A DNA stretch of 64,000 bases from Lactarius indigo (GCA_025766275.1 JAFKAC010000061.1:62001-126000), one strand, 5' to 3'. Counted from the first letter of the stretch, positions 30,559 through 42,500 are shown. The notes: generated by a model from the letters alone, not told the origin. Made by a program: numbers and translations.

Positions 30559-32858
30559 CGCTTGACCTTATGCTTGGAGCCTAGAGAAAGAAAGACCGAA
30601 CTTATAAGAGGTTGGGGAAAAGTGGGGCTTGAGAAAAAGGGGGCCCGATGGGGTTCCATAGAGATAAGAGGGTGAATAGATAACATGGAAGGAGTGGAGA
30701 CGAGCGCTCATAGCTACAGTACTGTAGTCTAAATCACTGAAGAAAATTGAATCGGTGAAGACACCGTGACCGCATTTATTTTCCTGGTCAGACACACCCT
30801 CTTGATTTGACCCGAATTCGACCCACACCCGACCCCTGCCGGACCACTGGTGACTAATCCTGACTTTCCTTTTTTACTGGGCGTCACGTGTCTGTCACCT
30901 GTGGGATGCTTTTCACTTCGTTCCTTTCCACAAGTTGATCGCTTCAACCTGGTCAGTCCAAAATTGTCATAGTAAGTCTCCTTTACATGCACTAACACCC
31001 TGTTTTGGCAGATCTCTACTTTTTCTGGAAGATCATTGGGATCTGCGTGCACAGAAAGGTTGTGCATTTGCAATAGCTTGTATGTGATACAGTAGTACGT
31101 TACCACGCCTTCATTCACCCCAACCGCTTCACAGCTGCCCCGCTCCACGCTCCACAACTGCAACTATCCATAGAACTGCATACAGAAGACCATGTTGGCT
31201 GACAAGGTGCCCTTTGATGCTACTGCCCCAGTCATCACCATCGCCACATCGTCGTTGCAACTCTGAAGCTGCCGTTTTACAAACCAGTGTGTACATCCTG
31301 CCTTCGCCTTCTCCCCCACCTTTACGCCTCATGACCGCCTACCTGTCCCTCATACCCCTCGAAGGTACACGCGAGTCGCTCACTGTACTTACTGTAGTAC
31401 CACCCGCAAAAAGGTAATGTTTATCCCTGCCATCTCCATTCCAGCTCGCGCATCCACAGGGCACCCTTTACACCTGCCAGTACATCACCACTTACGAGTT
31501 ACCACTCCCACTTTGCGCCACTTACAAAACATTTAGCTTTGTTTTGTTTTTTCTTGTTTCCCTCCGTTCTGTCTCATCGAGGGTAGGACAACGGCAGCCA
31601 CAACATTGCCACCGTTCCTTGCGCGCATGAAAGCACTCCCATTCGCCAGTTGCTACCGCATCGACTCCTTTGCCCATGCAACGATGCACCGACCCCGTCT
31701 TTCCCAACTGCCGCTACCCCATCGCTGTACCTGGTCATTGCGGCAACTCCCCCGCCTCCCCGGATCACGTTGCTACCACCCCGACTCTGTTGCTGACAGC
31801 AACGGTGATGGCAATTACAACGACGCAACCACAGCGACGAAGTGACGATAACGCGACCATGGCCATGACAACCGCGACGACGAAGCGCGCGCTGAAGACA
31901 GCCGCAGCCACAGCCATAACGGCGATGATCGACGACGAAGTGCGCGACGATGAAGCGCACGAGACGGCGGCGGCGAGGACGGCGGGGACAGCATATCCAG
32001 CGTAGTGATATTCAGCTTAGTGTGTTTTAGTGTTTATGCAGAAGACATTATTATTTCTCATGTTCTTTGAATGATCTTTCGAGTGACCCTCTCAGTATCT
32101 TTCACCAAGCTGCAGACCGGTAAGTATCCTTCTAGCAGAACTTTGAAAGGTATTGCACATCCAGGGGTCCTTCGGAAGATTTGGGCCATGCTTACCGAAA
32201 GCAAAAACCCCTTTCCAGCTTCTACCGCTTCTGCCACGTCTGGAAACTGAGAGGGGCTCAAAAAAGTGACATGTTTTTTCTGATACGTGGCTCCCACTGC
32301 CAGCCAGGCTTACGACACGCCAGTGCGATAAGGTGGAGATGGAAAAGGGTATAGGAAAGGAACAGCAGAAGGGTAGGCAGGAATGAAAAAAAATGAGGAC
32401 GTGAACGCTGACAGGCACGAAGGAAGGAGCGATGAGCTGGCATAGAAGTTTTGTTAAGGAGCCAGAGCGAGATGACACGCTGTCGTGCTGCTGTGGAATC
32501 AAGTGTGGGATTAAAGCTGAAGCTGAAGTGATACTAGAAAAATCCATATGGAAGGGCGACGTGGAGCAAGAATATGGAGGGGGCGACACAAGAACGAACG
32601 CTACCATGCATGGCTCAAATGAAGTGATCCGAGAATCTGCCGGGTAGATGATAGGAACCTTTTGACGAGAACTACGTGGCTGCCACCAACAACGCTGACG
32701 TGGAGATTCAATGATGTGTATGTGAGGGATGGGCCTTTGAGGCACCACGCTGGTGGGGGAGGAGGTATATAGTGCGGGGTGTCTGTCAACGCAAACTCTG
32801 CGAATCCCACTTTTCTCAGGCTGAAAACCAGGCACTTTTATTTTGCTCTCACCTTGCT
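30559..32858. other. Long intergenic region
   Basis: The first part is the upstream region of the permease exon. 30730-31600 is unique sequence without a convincing frame. 31800-31990 is a low-complexity CGA/GCG-rich stretch that creates spurious reading frames. 32310-32480 matches 41250-41440 (see below). Just before the helicase gene, GAGGTATATAGTG (near 32761-32773) offers a TATA box about 90 bp upstream of its ATG. Confidence 0.5.
32310..32480 (+). repeat. Dispersed repeat, copy 1 (second copy at 41250-41440)
   Basis: Blocks shared in the same order with 41250-41440 include GCGATAAGGTGGAGATGGAAAAG, the GAACAGCAGAAGGG segment, GAGGACGTGAACGCTGACAG, GATGAGCTGGCATAGA and ATGACACGCTGTCGT. 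Both copies read on the plus strand, while the helicase-related genes beside them point in opposite directions, so the repeat is not simply a shared promoter. Its nature is unknown. Confidence 0.6.
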
Positions 32859-35800
32859 ATGCCCTCTGGAACGGTCACCGATGCAGTCTTTGCTATTGGT
32901 AAAACCATATGGGACTACCCCGTTTGGAGAGAGCGTACAAAAGACGCTGTCCCACCTTTCTCCGCTGATGCCTCGACAGAGACTGGACTAGATCCCCGCG
33001 AGCTGGAGGCTGTGAGAGCGCTGGCCAGCCGGGTGCACGGAATGACAGCCTATCATGTGTTGATAAGTGACCCTTGCGCACTTAGCGGCTCGTACGGACC
33101 GGACTTGCAGCATGGACTGCTTTAGATTAGATATACAGGACTTGTAGATTAGATACTGTTTTGATCTGTACAATCTGGACTTACAATTGCGTCATCTATG
33201 ACATCACTGTACTTCTATGACATCATACATCCGGACTCTGCGTTGTATAACGCCTTTGTACTTTCCTTTGTTCTTTACTTGGTAGTATCTTTATTATGAT
33301 GTCAGTATGATATCATGTAGTTCTGGACTCTTCTTGTTCTCCTATCCCTTGTTCTCAAAGCATCCACTCTTTTGTCCCTTTGTAGAACAATAGCACCTTT
33401 TGTATTCTGTGACTAGCGTTACTTATCTTGTACTACTGTCACCCTCTGTAGGAGTATAAGTAGAGTACCATGTACGCTCCTGGTCCACATCAGTTCTCAC
33501 TGTTTGTGTGCCAGGTAAGCTTCCTTCCCTCTAATGTAACATTATCAGTTCTCACTGTTTGTGTGCCAGACTTCACCTCTGCTTCACTCTGCTAGATTCC
33601 CTGTTGCTGCTTCCAGCCACCCAGCTTGTCTCACCACAGAACACTTTGTCCCTCTGTGAGTAAGCTATCTATGTGTGCTGTTCATCATCATGAACGGATC
33701 AAAGAGCTCGCCCAGGAAGAAGACAATGACAAGGTGGGGAAGGACGCATGGGTGAAGTGGTTCAAGACAAAATACCCAGGCTGGCGGGTTCGGAAGGATG
33801 TGGAGGCAGTATTGGACATACACGGACGCCACCCACGACAGATGGTCATGGGATTCGGAACGGTGAGTCGAGGGGATAATGATTGCCTTGTGTATGTGAG
33901 CGCTCAATGAGTTGTATTGCCCAGGTAGACAAGGTGCCGACGATGAAGGACGCCCAGATCGGACAAGCAGTGGAAGCAATCGCGGAGGCGTTGTTCGGCA
34001 ATGACGTGTTTGTGGACCCTGACATCGCACACCCATTTGTCAAACCTGACATCAGCAGCTTCGTCTCGACGTTGCTATCGTACATTTGGAACCAGACGCG
34101 AAAGGCAGTGAAGACCCAATACGCTCGGCTGGAGAAAGGCAAGGAGGAAGTCAAACAGGAGTATGAGAGTAAGTAACAATGCACCTTCAGTGTATATTGA
34201 CGATGGACCGCTTTCTAGAGCTCAGTCGTTTCGATAACGACTACAGACCAAAGGCGGCCGATTTTCAGCCGTGGTTCAGGAAAGTAGACCGCCTGATGGT
34301 GCTCGCAACTGCCTTTGGGGACAAGCCAAGTGGGGACGTGTTGAAGGAACAGCTGGGGAATATCGGAGAAATGTATAAAGTGCTCACTGGGCAGGTCGCC
34401 CCTGAGACGGTCAAAGGTGAGCCTGGTTAACTTGGCGGTAACATGTGCACTCGATTACAGGGGCGTGAGACTGACGCCAGCCACCTTCCCTACCACAGGA
34501 CTGAACAAAAATCTTCGGGATGCGGTGATGAGGTTGGCGTCGGGTAGAGAGGTCGACATAATGTGCCAGCAACTGTCAGAACGCCTGGAGCTGGAGAAGG
34601 CCCACATGGAAGACGAGGTGGTGTTCGACTTTGCGCCTGAGCCCGCGATGGACTGGTCTGAGGGGGTGGAACACCTGCAGAAGAAGACACCTGAGGAACT
34701 GTACCAACTGCTCGGGTTGGAGAGACACGCGATCCCATTCTTCAGGGATGAAATTTCTGAAGAGCTTGACACACCTGGGGAATCTGGTGCCAGTAGAATG
34801 GAACCATTTTCCTTGCGATGGCACCAACTTGTCGGGGTTACAAGGATGGTCGAACGTGCGCAGGCGTCGCAACCTGTCTTGTTGATGGACGACGTGGGGC
34901 TCGGAAAGACTGTCCAGGTCCTAGCCTTCTTTGCAATGCTGGTGTACTACTGTATGGTGCACAGGGAGAGCAGGAGATACCCAGGGATGTGGGGTAAGCA
35001 ATATTTATCGTGCAATAAGTTCAGAGACACCCAAGATGACACATATGAAAGGGACGACGAATGGATGGTCAGACTGGGCTGGTAAACATGCCGTGCTACC
35101 CGATCACCCGTTCTTGATTGTCGTGCCACCACCTCTTTTGGACCAGGTGACATCCGAGTGTGTGCGCTTTCTGCAAGCTGGCTCGCTGGATGTGGTCAAG
35201 GTCACTGGAGGGTTGTTGCAGCGCAAGGGATTATGGACAGAGGTGGCTGAACGGTCAAAGGTGGCCGCAGGCATGAGGCTGTATGTCACGTCCACATCAG
35301 TGAGCACGCGTTTAGCATGAGCCATGTCTATAATTACAGAGGGATTGGCTGACAGTCGGACGCTGCAGGCACTGATGTCAGATTCTAGCTTTGTCCATGT
35401 ACTGCATGGCCGAGGTAAGCCGACGATGGCAGCACGTGCGGGTGCGCATGAAGGGCAGTCCATCTTTGGGCGACAGTATCTCGCGGTCGCGATCGACGAA
35501 GCACATGGCTTCAGAAATGCAAACAAGCTGTATGGTGCGGTGCGTGCACTACGGGAGAAAACTGATATATTCATTGGGATGACAGCGACACCGGTGACTA
35601 CGCGAGCTGATGTGCGTATACCAGAGGTTGAGTGTGTGCGCATTTGAGAGCTAACGATGACCTCAACCACAGGATTTGTGGCACATCGGGAAGGCTCTTG
35701 GGCTGCCCCAATTTGATGATGCTTATGACCATGAGTTTGATGAGATGAAGAAAGAGCTAGGTCGTGCCAAACGAGCAGACAACAAGCAGAAGAAGGCAGC

Positions 35801-38212
35801 CAATCAGGACGAGCTGGAGGGGCAACTGCGTGCACTCATGGAGGGTGAGAAGGATGCACCGCCGACAGAAGTACACACCAGGTTGGAGACTGCGTTGTGG
35901 ATCACGAAGATTCGGGAGAAGTACAAGGGGGCTGTAATACGGTGGACGGTGAACTCACTGGACTTCATGGACAACACAATCTCTGGACTTGAACCGTATG
36001 AGGAGCATAAATGTGTGGTCGAGTTATATGACCACGAGTACGACGCATTGGAGACACTTTCTGAGCAAGCAATTGACGACAAGTCATTCGTGAAGCAGTT
36101 TGCAGGGGAGGTGAGTGTCAATGTGCCTTCATTCGAGAGGAAGGGAACTGACCCATGACACAGAAATTCTACCTGAAGATTCGGCAAAGTCTGCTCCACC
36201 CTTCCTGTGCGAAGATTGGACCAGCGGTGAAAGCCGACGACCCAGACTTATACAGAAGGGTACCATCGGCAAAGCTCGACTCACTTGTTGAGATCCTAAA
36301 GCACCACTTGGCAGAGGACGGTGCACCGATGATATTCCCAATGCGACATATCCCGTGGTCTCACTCAGTGACCAGCTCATCTCAGAAGCAGCAGCGGCAA
36401 CAGCAGGCATCTACATTGCCTGACAAGGTTATCATATACGCATACTTTACGACCGCATTCAACTTGATAAACATGGTACGTCCCCAAACATAGCACCAAG
36501 GAGTCTTAGACGTGTGGCTGAATATCTAATTGCTGATCATTATATGCCACTGGCAGGTACTCGAAGCGAACAAGATCAAGATGCTTTGGATCGATGGGTC
36601 TATGCCACTGTGGCAGAGGACAGAGAAGCTCAAGCAATTCAAGGAGAGCAGACGCGATGGAAAGTGCGTTCTGCTCATATCAAATGTGGGCTCAGTGGGG
36701 CTCAACATCGCATTCGCAAATATTCTCATTATCGTCGTATGTACAAATGATCATGTGACCAAAATAACTGATATGTGATGCAACAATCATAGGACGTGCT
36801 ATGGTCTGCGCTGGATGACCAGCAGCTAATTGGGCGTATTTGGAGGCACCCCCAGCCAAAGACTGTGAAGGTCTATCGGCTGATTGGGGCGAAGTCTCCT
36901 GACATTTTCCTGAACAACATATCATTCAGCAAGGGCTTCATACTGGAGTCATTTGCCAACATCGGAGACAAGCTCAGTGAGTGTGGAATGAGGTGGAAAG
37001 ATGGAGAACTTGAATGCTGACAGAGAGTGACTAACAGGGAAAGCGCTGGAGCTCGGTGATGAGGAGGACATCACAGATGACATGGTGGTCGAGCTTCCAG
37101 ACGAGGAGCCAAGCGTGTCCAACAAGAAACGCAAGGTGGAAGCGTTACCGAAGGGGAGGGAGCAGAAGACCAAGACCGCCGCAGCACCACATGCCAGTAG
37201 ACGGGGGAAGCCAAAGCAGGCAGAGCCAAGAACAGAGGTCGAGCCTGCTGCTGGCTCAGTGATTTCGACCTCGAACGCACCAGCGAAGAGTTCAAAGGGC
37301 AAACATACACAGGAGGTAGTACCTGAGTAAACTCTGCATACTGAGGGCTGAGGTTTCCCCTTTGCTGCAGAAGTCCACCTCCGACCAGAGAGAGAAGGGC
37401 ATTCCCAAGACCATTGCAGAGCTGGAGGAACTGATCCCACCACTCAATCTGCCAACAGGTGTCATCGACCAGGTGGACCCAGATTACGACGAGCAGATAG
37501 AAGAGCTCAAGTCCTCTGCCAACCCAGACATGTTCAAATATGTAAAGGCCTGCTTACTCATTCTTGGTGACCACCGTGGTGCGCTGAGAGACGCGAACCA
37601 TGCTGAGGGTCTGCGGCTTCTGGAAGCAAGGGAACAAGCGTTGCGAGACTTGTCGGAACAATATGTGAAAGCAGCAATAGGGAAAGATATCCCCGCAGTG
37701 CAGGTGGATGCAGATATGGACATGGTCATCGGAGGTGAGTACCAGTGAGTGATGGGACTGTTGTGCACAAGAAAAACTGAATACATAAAGCAGATGGTGA
37801 TCTCTTTTCCGACTCTCTGCTCACTGAATTGGTGAGCCTTCCTGGCACTAGCACCGATGAGTTGGGAGCAACCTCTCTTTCAGCCGGCTCTAAGCGCAGC
37901 CGCAGCCTGAGCCAAGCAAGTTCGTCAGGAAGCGAGCGGTCGTCGAACCGACAGTGAGTGGGCGTGGGCAAGTCCAAGTCCAAGTCACTGACTGGGAGCA
38001 AGGAAGGTGTGACGCAGAAGGGAATGTACAGGCAAGGTAACAGCTCTGGACTATCGATGCCTGCCACAGATGAGCAGTTCCTGAGTGTTGAGATGGGCCC
38101 ATCTTTGCATCCGTTAAAGCACAAGGCGAGCGCGAAACAATTTTCCCCGGACTCGTCCACATCATTTAAGGACTTTGGCAAAAAGTGGAAGGGCAGCCAA
38201 GGCAAATGGTGA
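32859..38212 (+). pseudogene. SNF2-type (SF2) helicase gene, interrupted by a copia solo LTR
   Basis: ATG 32859 (MPSGTVTDAVFAIGKTIWDY). Coding resumes after the LTR at 33693. Exons end or begin at 33862/33925, 34168/34219, 34416/34499, 34993/35073, 35299/35342, 35611/35673, 36110/36164, 36475/36557, 36736/36793, 36976/37038, 37315/37371 and 37734/37794. Helicase motifs are visible: Walker A DDVGLGKT (34890), DEAH box VAIDEAHGFRN (35495), GMTATPV (35578), LLISNVGSVGLNIA (36675) and QQLIGRIWRHPQPKTV (36822). SNF2 proteins move or remodel nucleosomes using ATP. The N-terminal about 170 residues are lineage-specific and shared with 40534-41139. A TGA at 37954-37956 may end the protein, but the frame stays open to 38212 with the same Ser/Lys-rich composition. 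Apart from the LTR, and possibly that TGA, nothing looks broken. Confidence 0.85.
33058..33687 (+). mobile_element. Copia solo LTR inserted in exon 1 of the helicase gene
   Basis: The 630-bp sequence starts TGTTGATAAGTGACCC and ends GCTGTTCATCA, matching the LTR at 62031-62646 from end to end. The same five bases, TCATG, flank it (33053-33057 and 33688-33692), which is the target-site duplication. Taking out the LTR and one TCATG leaves the exon in frame. The insertion falls after codon 66. The LTR is in the same orientation as the gene and contains its own promoter region (CTTTTGTATTC...GTATAAGTAGAG near 33454), so it might drive a shortened transcript. Confidence 0.95.
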
Positions 38213-38697
38213 GCTTCCAGAACAGTTCGATGGTCCAGGTGTCTTGTCCCCGCACCATTTCGAGCGCTGGGCGCTGGGCCTCCGTGCCTGAGCTTTCTTT
38301 TAGTCATGTAATTACAAACGTATTTCGACCGGATTATCGTACCGTACTACCATGTGGAGTCATTGTGAACAATAGATCAAACTCAATGCATGATGAACAG
38401 CAAGAAAAAAATGAAGGACAGCAAAGATGTTGTGACATCAAGGCCTTGATTGAGGCGTCGAGTAATAAGCCAATACGCACTACGTTACCATAAATCTGCC
38501 AGGCCTGACATATCTGGGTACTTAATTATGTATATTCCTTGCGAGTCACTTCCGTGCTCTCCATTCTAGATTCGGTGCGGGCTGCAGGAGGGAAGGGGAC
38601 TGGTGCATGGCAGAGGGAGGTGTACTAGCTATGAGGATATATAGTTTTTATATATTGTACTGATAGGTTATGAGGGGTTTGACTATACTTAAAGCAA
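38213..38697. other. 3' flank of the helicase gene
   Basis: No gene is recognised. Polyadenylation signals may lie here. The sequence leads directly into the palindromic minisatellite. Confidence 0.4.
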
Positions 38698-39080
38698 AGG
38701 CGTCCAGGACGCCACACACATACAGACATAGGCTCTTTCCAGTCTGTGTGGTCCACTTGGACAAGACACGACACACATAACTTATATGTAACACATTGAA
38801 GGGAAGGGATTTTGAGAGTCAGGACGTGATGTGTGCACTGGCGTCCAGGACGCCACACAGAGAGATGACACACATAACATACTGGAAGGAAGGATATTTG
38901 AGAGTCAGGATGTGATATGTGCACTGGCGTCCAGGACGCCACACAGAGAGATGACACACATAACATACTGGAAGAAAGGAAATTGAGAGTCAGGATGTGA
39001 TGTGTGCACAGGCGTCCAGGACGCCACGCACAGACTCTTTCTGGTCCGTGCATCCCAGTCGGGCTGGACATGAGAAGCAC
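38698..39080. repeat. Palindromic minisatellite, locus 1 (four units)
   Basis: The 15-base palindrome GGCGTCCAGGACGCC occurs at 38699, 38840, 38926 and 39011. It is followed by ACACA-rich sequence, the GACAAGACACGACACACATAA type segment and GAGAGTCAGGA(C/T)GTGAT. Units are about 141, 86 and 85 bp; the short ones lack the middle segment. The orientation is the reverse of the array at 54160-54950. The same core appears at three loci in this window. Confidence 0.9.
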
Positions 39081-40533
39081 TCGTCAATCCCATATACACC
39101 TATGCAGAGTGTGTACCCCAGCCTAGGTGACGTGCCTGATGGCCTACTGTTCAGATACAACCAGGAATGGGCAACGAGAGGCTAGTCACAGCAGTTTGAT
39201 AATTTAATACATTCTGATTCTGATTCCTGTTCAATTGGGAACTAGATGTCGACTTCGTCAACTGTGACCTAGCCTATCCCGATTTTTGGCTTTCTGTGGG
39301 ACCGTGTGTGGGTGGACTTTTGGGCACAATGTAGGGTTGACTTCACTAAAGATGGGACAACTTACTGTAATTCATCCTAACTCACGATCAAACTCACGAT
39401 CACAATATGGCTGGTGTAGGAGCGCGAGAATGCGCGACTAAGTACACAGTAAGTAAAAGTACCATAAGACGGAATAGAGTAAACTACTAGCCTCAGCCGT
39501 TTGGGAGAAAAGGCTGAGGTTGTACTACGTGAGCTGCGAAGTATTTGTGTAAGGGAAAATTATGTTTATAGAGTATATTTTGAGTCCGCAGTCGAGCAGC
39601 TGAGCCCGACCTAACGCACTCATGTGTTTCTAGTTCGGCCGGCCTGAGACTGTCCGACGCTGGTGCGTCGTGTGTGGCTGAACACTCCAACACCGTGACA
39701 CCTTGAGCAGGCAGTGCAAAATTCGTGCATAAAGTGATACAAAAATAAGGTCCGAAAGGGTGGGAGAGAAGATAGGATGATTGGCTTGTGTTACAGAAGT
39801 GTGTTGTGGGAGGAAAGGAATGCGGGATCAAGTGCGGGATCCTTTAAGTTGTGGTTTGGATGGCCAAAGTGTGTCTGAAGAGACCCATTTGTTGTGGGGA
39901 TCTTGCAGTGAAAAAACCTGGGATAAACAGTGCCCACAAAGAGATTGAGATGATGCACCACCGTGACCAAGACCATGACCCTCGTATCCTGTACGAGCAG
40001 CAAAAAGTACGGCCTGCAGACGTGAATCCCAACACCCCAGTTATACAGATACACAGACCAACATACGCCTGCAGATATCGTAAACTGCCTCCACAACAAA
40101 AAAAGCAAAAAATAATTAAATTGGTGTTAGTCCTTTTAAGCTGACAACGCGCTCGTGCTCACAGCTGGCTCGCAACCGCACCCACCCACCATTCGCGCGA
40201 CGCCACTACCGAATTCACCACCACCCGATGTTGACCTCAGGTCGACCCACAGCCACTTGTGACTATGGCCACAACTGATGGAGGTCCGACGCAAGCCAAT
40301 CCAGCACGTGCTACGACGATGATGCAGCCGTGACAGGGTTAGCAGGGAAGGTGGGAGGTGCTCCACATTTGTTGGTGGGGATCAGTTTGTACGTGACCAT
40401 GTCGTATTGTAGCTGTTTGGCCACTACCTCCTCAGGAGTTGACTCATGGTCTCGAGAAGGGAGATGGGTCTGTGAGCTTTTAGTGCAAGTTCCGTACAGC
40501 GCTCATTTGTATTCGGGTGAAGTATCAGACATT
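39081..40533. other. Intergenic region between the two helicase-related copies
   Basis: No gene is recognised. CCTCAGCC (39491-39498) and GGCTGAGG (39512-39519) form a small hairpin. Sequence from 40330 to 40530 lies on the 3' side of the minus-strand helicase N-terminus copy and may include its decayed continuation. Confidence 0.45.
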
Positions 40534-41139
40534 TTAATGATCAGTTGCTACTGCGGAATGCCAAACAATGTGGAGCAGGTCTACGATGAACTTGTGAAGT
40601 TCATCCTTCACTATTGGTTGGGGGATTGTTGGATTCATATATGCATCCACACCAAAAAGTTCCTCAGTGACGAATGGGACCAAAGGGATGAGGTCATCCT
40701 TGATGAAAAGTAAGCAGAGGGGGATGAAGGTGACAATAATTGTACTGACCATGCGAGCCTCGGTAGGATATCCGTATGTCTGTGAAGGGTGACGACCGAA
40801 GCCGTACAGGATTCGCTCAGTGTCAATCTGAAGACTCCAGGACCGAATGTGACCATTGACCCAGGCGTCCCAGGCGTCAGGGGCATGTTGAAACTTCGCG
40901 AGGGACTTTTGGGCCCGGAGAATGAAGCGTATGCGCTCATCATAGGTGGGAAGTGAATGAATGTCATATGTGAGGTTCTTGATGACCGTGAGCTGCCAGG
41001 AGGCAAGATGGGTATTGGCAGGAGTAGCGTTGATGTTGAAGGGAGGGACGAGATTCTGAGTCCTGAGCTGCCAGGCCTGGAAAGACCAGATAGAAGGGCC
41101 TACGGCAAGAATTACGTCCGAAAGACGTCGAGCTGACAT
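40534..41139 (-). pseudogene. Inverted, truncated paralogue of the helicase N-terminal domain
   Basis: The minus-strand ATG at 41139 gives MSARRLSDVILAVGPSIWSF, parallel to the start of the helicase gene (DAVFAIGKTIWDY). The copies share the spacing of LPTYDERIRFILRAQKSLAKF versus TAYHERIKELAQ, WDAWVNGH versus KDAWVKWF, and GRHPSQ versus GRHPRQ. An intron interrupts both at the same place (donor GTCAGTACA near 40750 here), followed by VTEELFGVDAYMNPTIPQP. The protein stops after HIVWHSAVATDH, where the other copy continues into a coiled-coil and the ATPase. It is either a truncated duplicate or a stand-alone version of the domain. The uninterrupted frame across the LTR insertion site confirms that the other copy was broken secondarily. 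Confidence 0.72.
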
Positions 41140-41249
41140 TGATTGTGGGATGGAGTGGCAAAATGGCAATGGTGCGCATATGTATTGTCACGGTTGCGGA
41201 TGGGTCTTATAATGAATACACAGGTACAAATTACCAGGGGGGGTAAGGT

Positions 41250-41440
41250 TACGGCACATGGGCACGATAAGGTGGGGAAATGGAAAAGAACATTAGAAGG
41301 GACAGCAGAAGAGTGGGCAAGAGTGAGAAAATGAGAAGACGTGAACTTTGACAGACACGATTCAGAAGGAAGGAACAAATGAGCTGGCATAGAGGTTCTG
41401 ATAAAGACACAGCGAAATGACACGCTGTCGTAGCACTAGG
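41250..41440 (+). repeat. Dispersed repeat, copy 2
   Basis: This is the partner of 32310-32480, with the same ordered blocks (CACGATAAGGTGGGGAAATG, ACAGCAGAAGAG, GACGTGAAC, GAGCTGGCATAGAGG, ATGACACGCTGTCGT). No coding sequence is seen. Confidence 0.6.
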
Positions 41441-42235
41441 TATACATCAACATTGAACTCAATGCACACTTGCCTCTCGCCCCCCATGCCAGCCACGTCC
41501 AACTCACACACCAAACACACCAAACAGAAGCACAACTTGGCCAAACAGTTGCCAAATAGACACGTCAGTCAATTCGACACAACAGCACAGCAACCACCAC
41601 CAAACATGAATATACAATATCCAAGCAAGGACAAACTGGACACGTCAGCTCACTGCTCACCAACACAAACACCCTGGAAGCCTCTGACGAAGAAAACAAA
41701 ACTGTCAAAGCCACCTGGAAACACGTCTTGTTGGGCTACGGCCCGGAACGGACAAAGTCCGGCAAACTGAGGCTAGATTGACATATTAGATAATCGTAAT
41801 ATTAGCGTAGTTAAACGATTATCTATGAATAATATCTAGGAGAGAGGAGCATACGCTCTCCTCAGGAACTCCCACTCACACATTGTTCACCTATCCAGCT
41901 GCCCGCCTCCGTAAAACTCTATACGTCTTCCACCCAGAGCCCCCCCCCCCAACTGGCTCGAGATCTGTGAGGTTTTAGTGGGTAGGAGACCACACTGCAC
42001 CTAACCGCGGCTGCCCTGTGTCTGAGTCCCACACTATCCCCCCTACCAGGGGATGTGCGTAAGCGCATTTTCCCTCACAAACCGGTTCCCCTCTAGGCCC
42101 GGCAACACAGTGTGCTAGGTAGAGCTGATGGTAAATCTCCTACTACTTAGCACTTTATTTACGGGTATTTAGTCGTCTACACGTAGACAAACTAGATATC
42201 TAAAATAAAAGTGCCCTTCTAAAAAAAAAAGAAAC
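41441..42235 (+). other. Possible 3' end of a non-LTR element, with hairpins and an A-run
   Basis: A short frame ends ATWKHVLLGYGPERTKSGKL near 41770 with a stop at 41778. Downstream lie the perfect inverted repeat TAGATAATCG (41787-41796) / CGATTATCTA (41816-41825), a GGAGAG/CTCTCC pair, a run of 12 C (41940-41951), and an A-run of 10 at 42221-42230. The order of coding end, structured GC-rich trailer and A-run resembles a LINE 3' end, but I cannot name the family. Confidence 0.3.
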
Positions 42236-42368
42236 AGTACAAACGTTTCGAATTTGATTAGCAATCATTTCCTAAAAGGAAATGACGCAGCGGTCACGTG
42301 ACTTTGCGTGACGGATTCAGCTAATTTGCGTGACGCGACACGTCTTCACTTTCTTTCCCTCTACTACC

Positions 42369-42500
42369 ATGTCTTCCCTCGCCACGACCTTCCAATCTTC
42401 TGCAGGGGATAATTATCCCACATGGTCGTCGTGTCCACGAATTCGTGTTCATGCTTCCAGACTGCATGCAGTATTGGTTTGGATGGCTTGGATGACTTGA
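42369..42500 (+). pseudogene. Copia Gag-like start
   Basis: ATG 42369 opens MSSLATTFQSSAGDNYPTWS, a pattern typical of the beginning of copia Gag (GDNY-TW). After about 43 codons the frame stops, and tandem repeats take over. It is probably the first bases of a dead copia Gag. Confidence 0.35.

Noticed and set aside
31670..32005. Open frame rich in Thr and Ala
   Set aside because: The underlying DNA is a low-complexity CGA/GCG stretch, and no conserved motif is visible.
38698..39080. CRISPR-like array of palindromic repeats
   Set aside because: Units are tandem and spacers are homologous to each other. The host is a fungus, and no cas genes are present.
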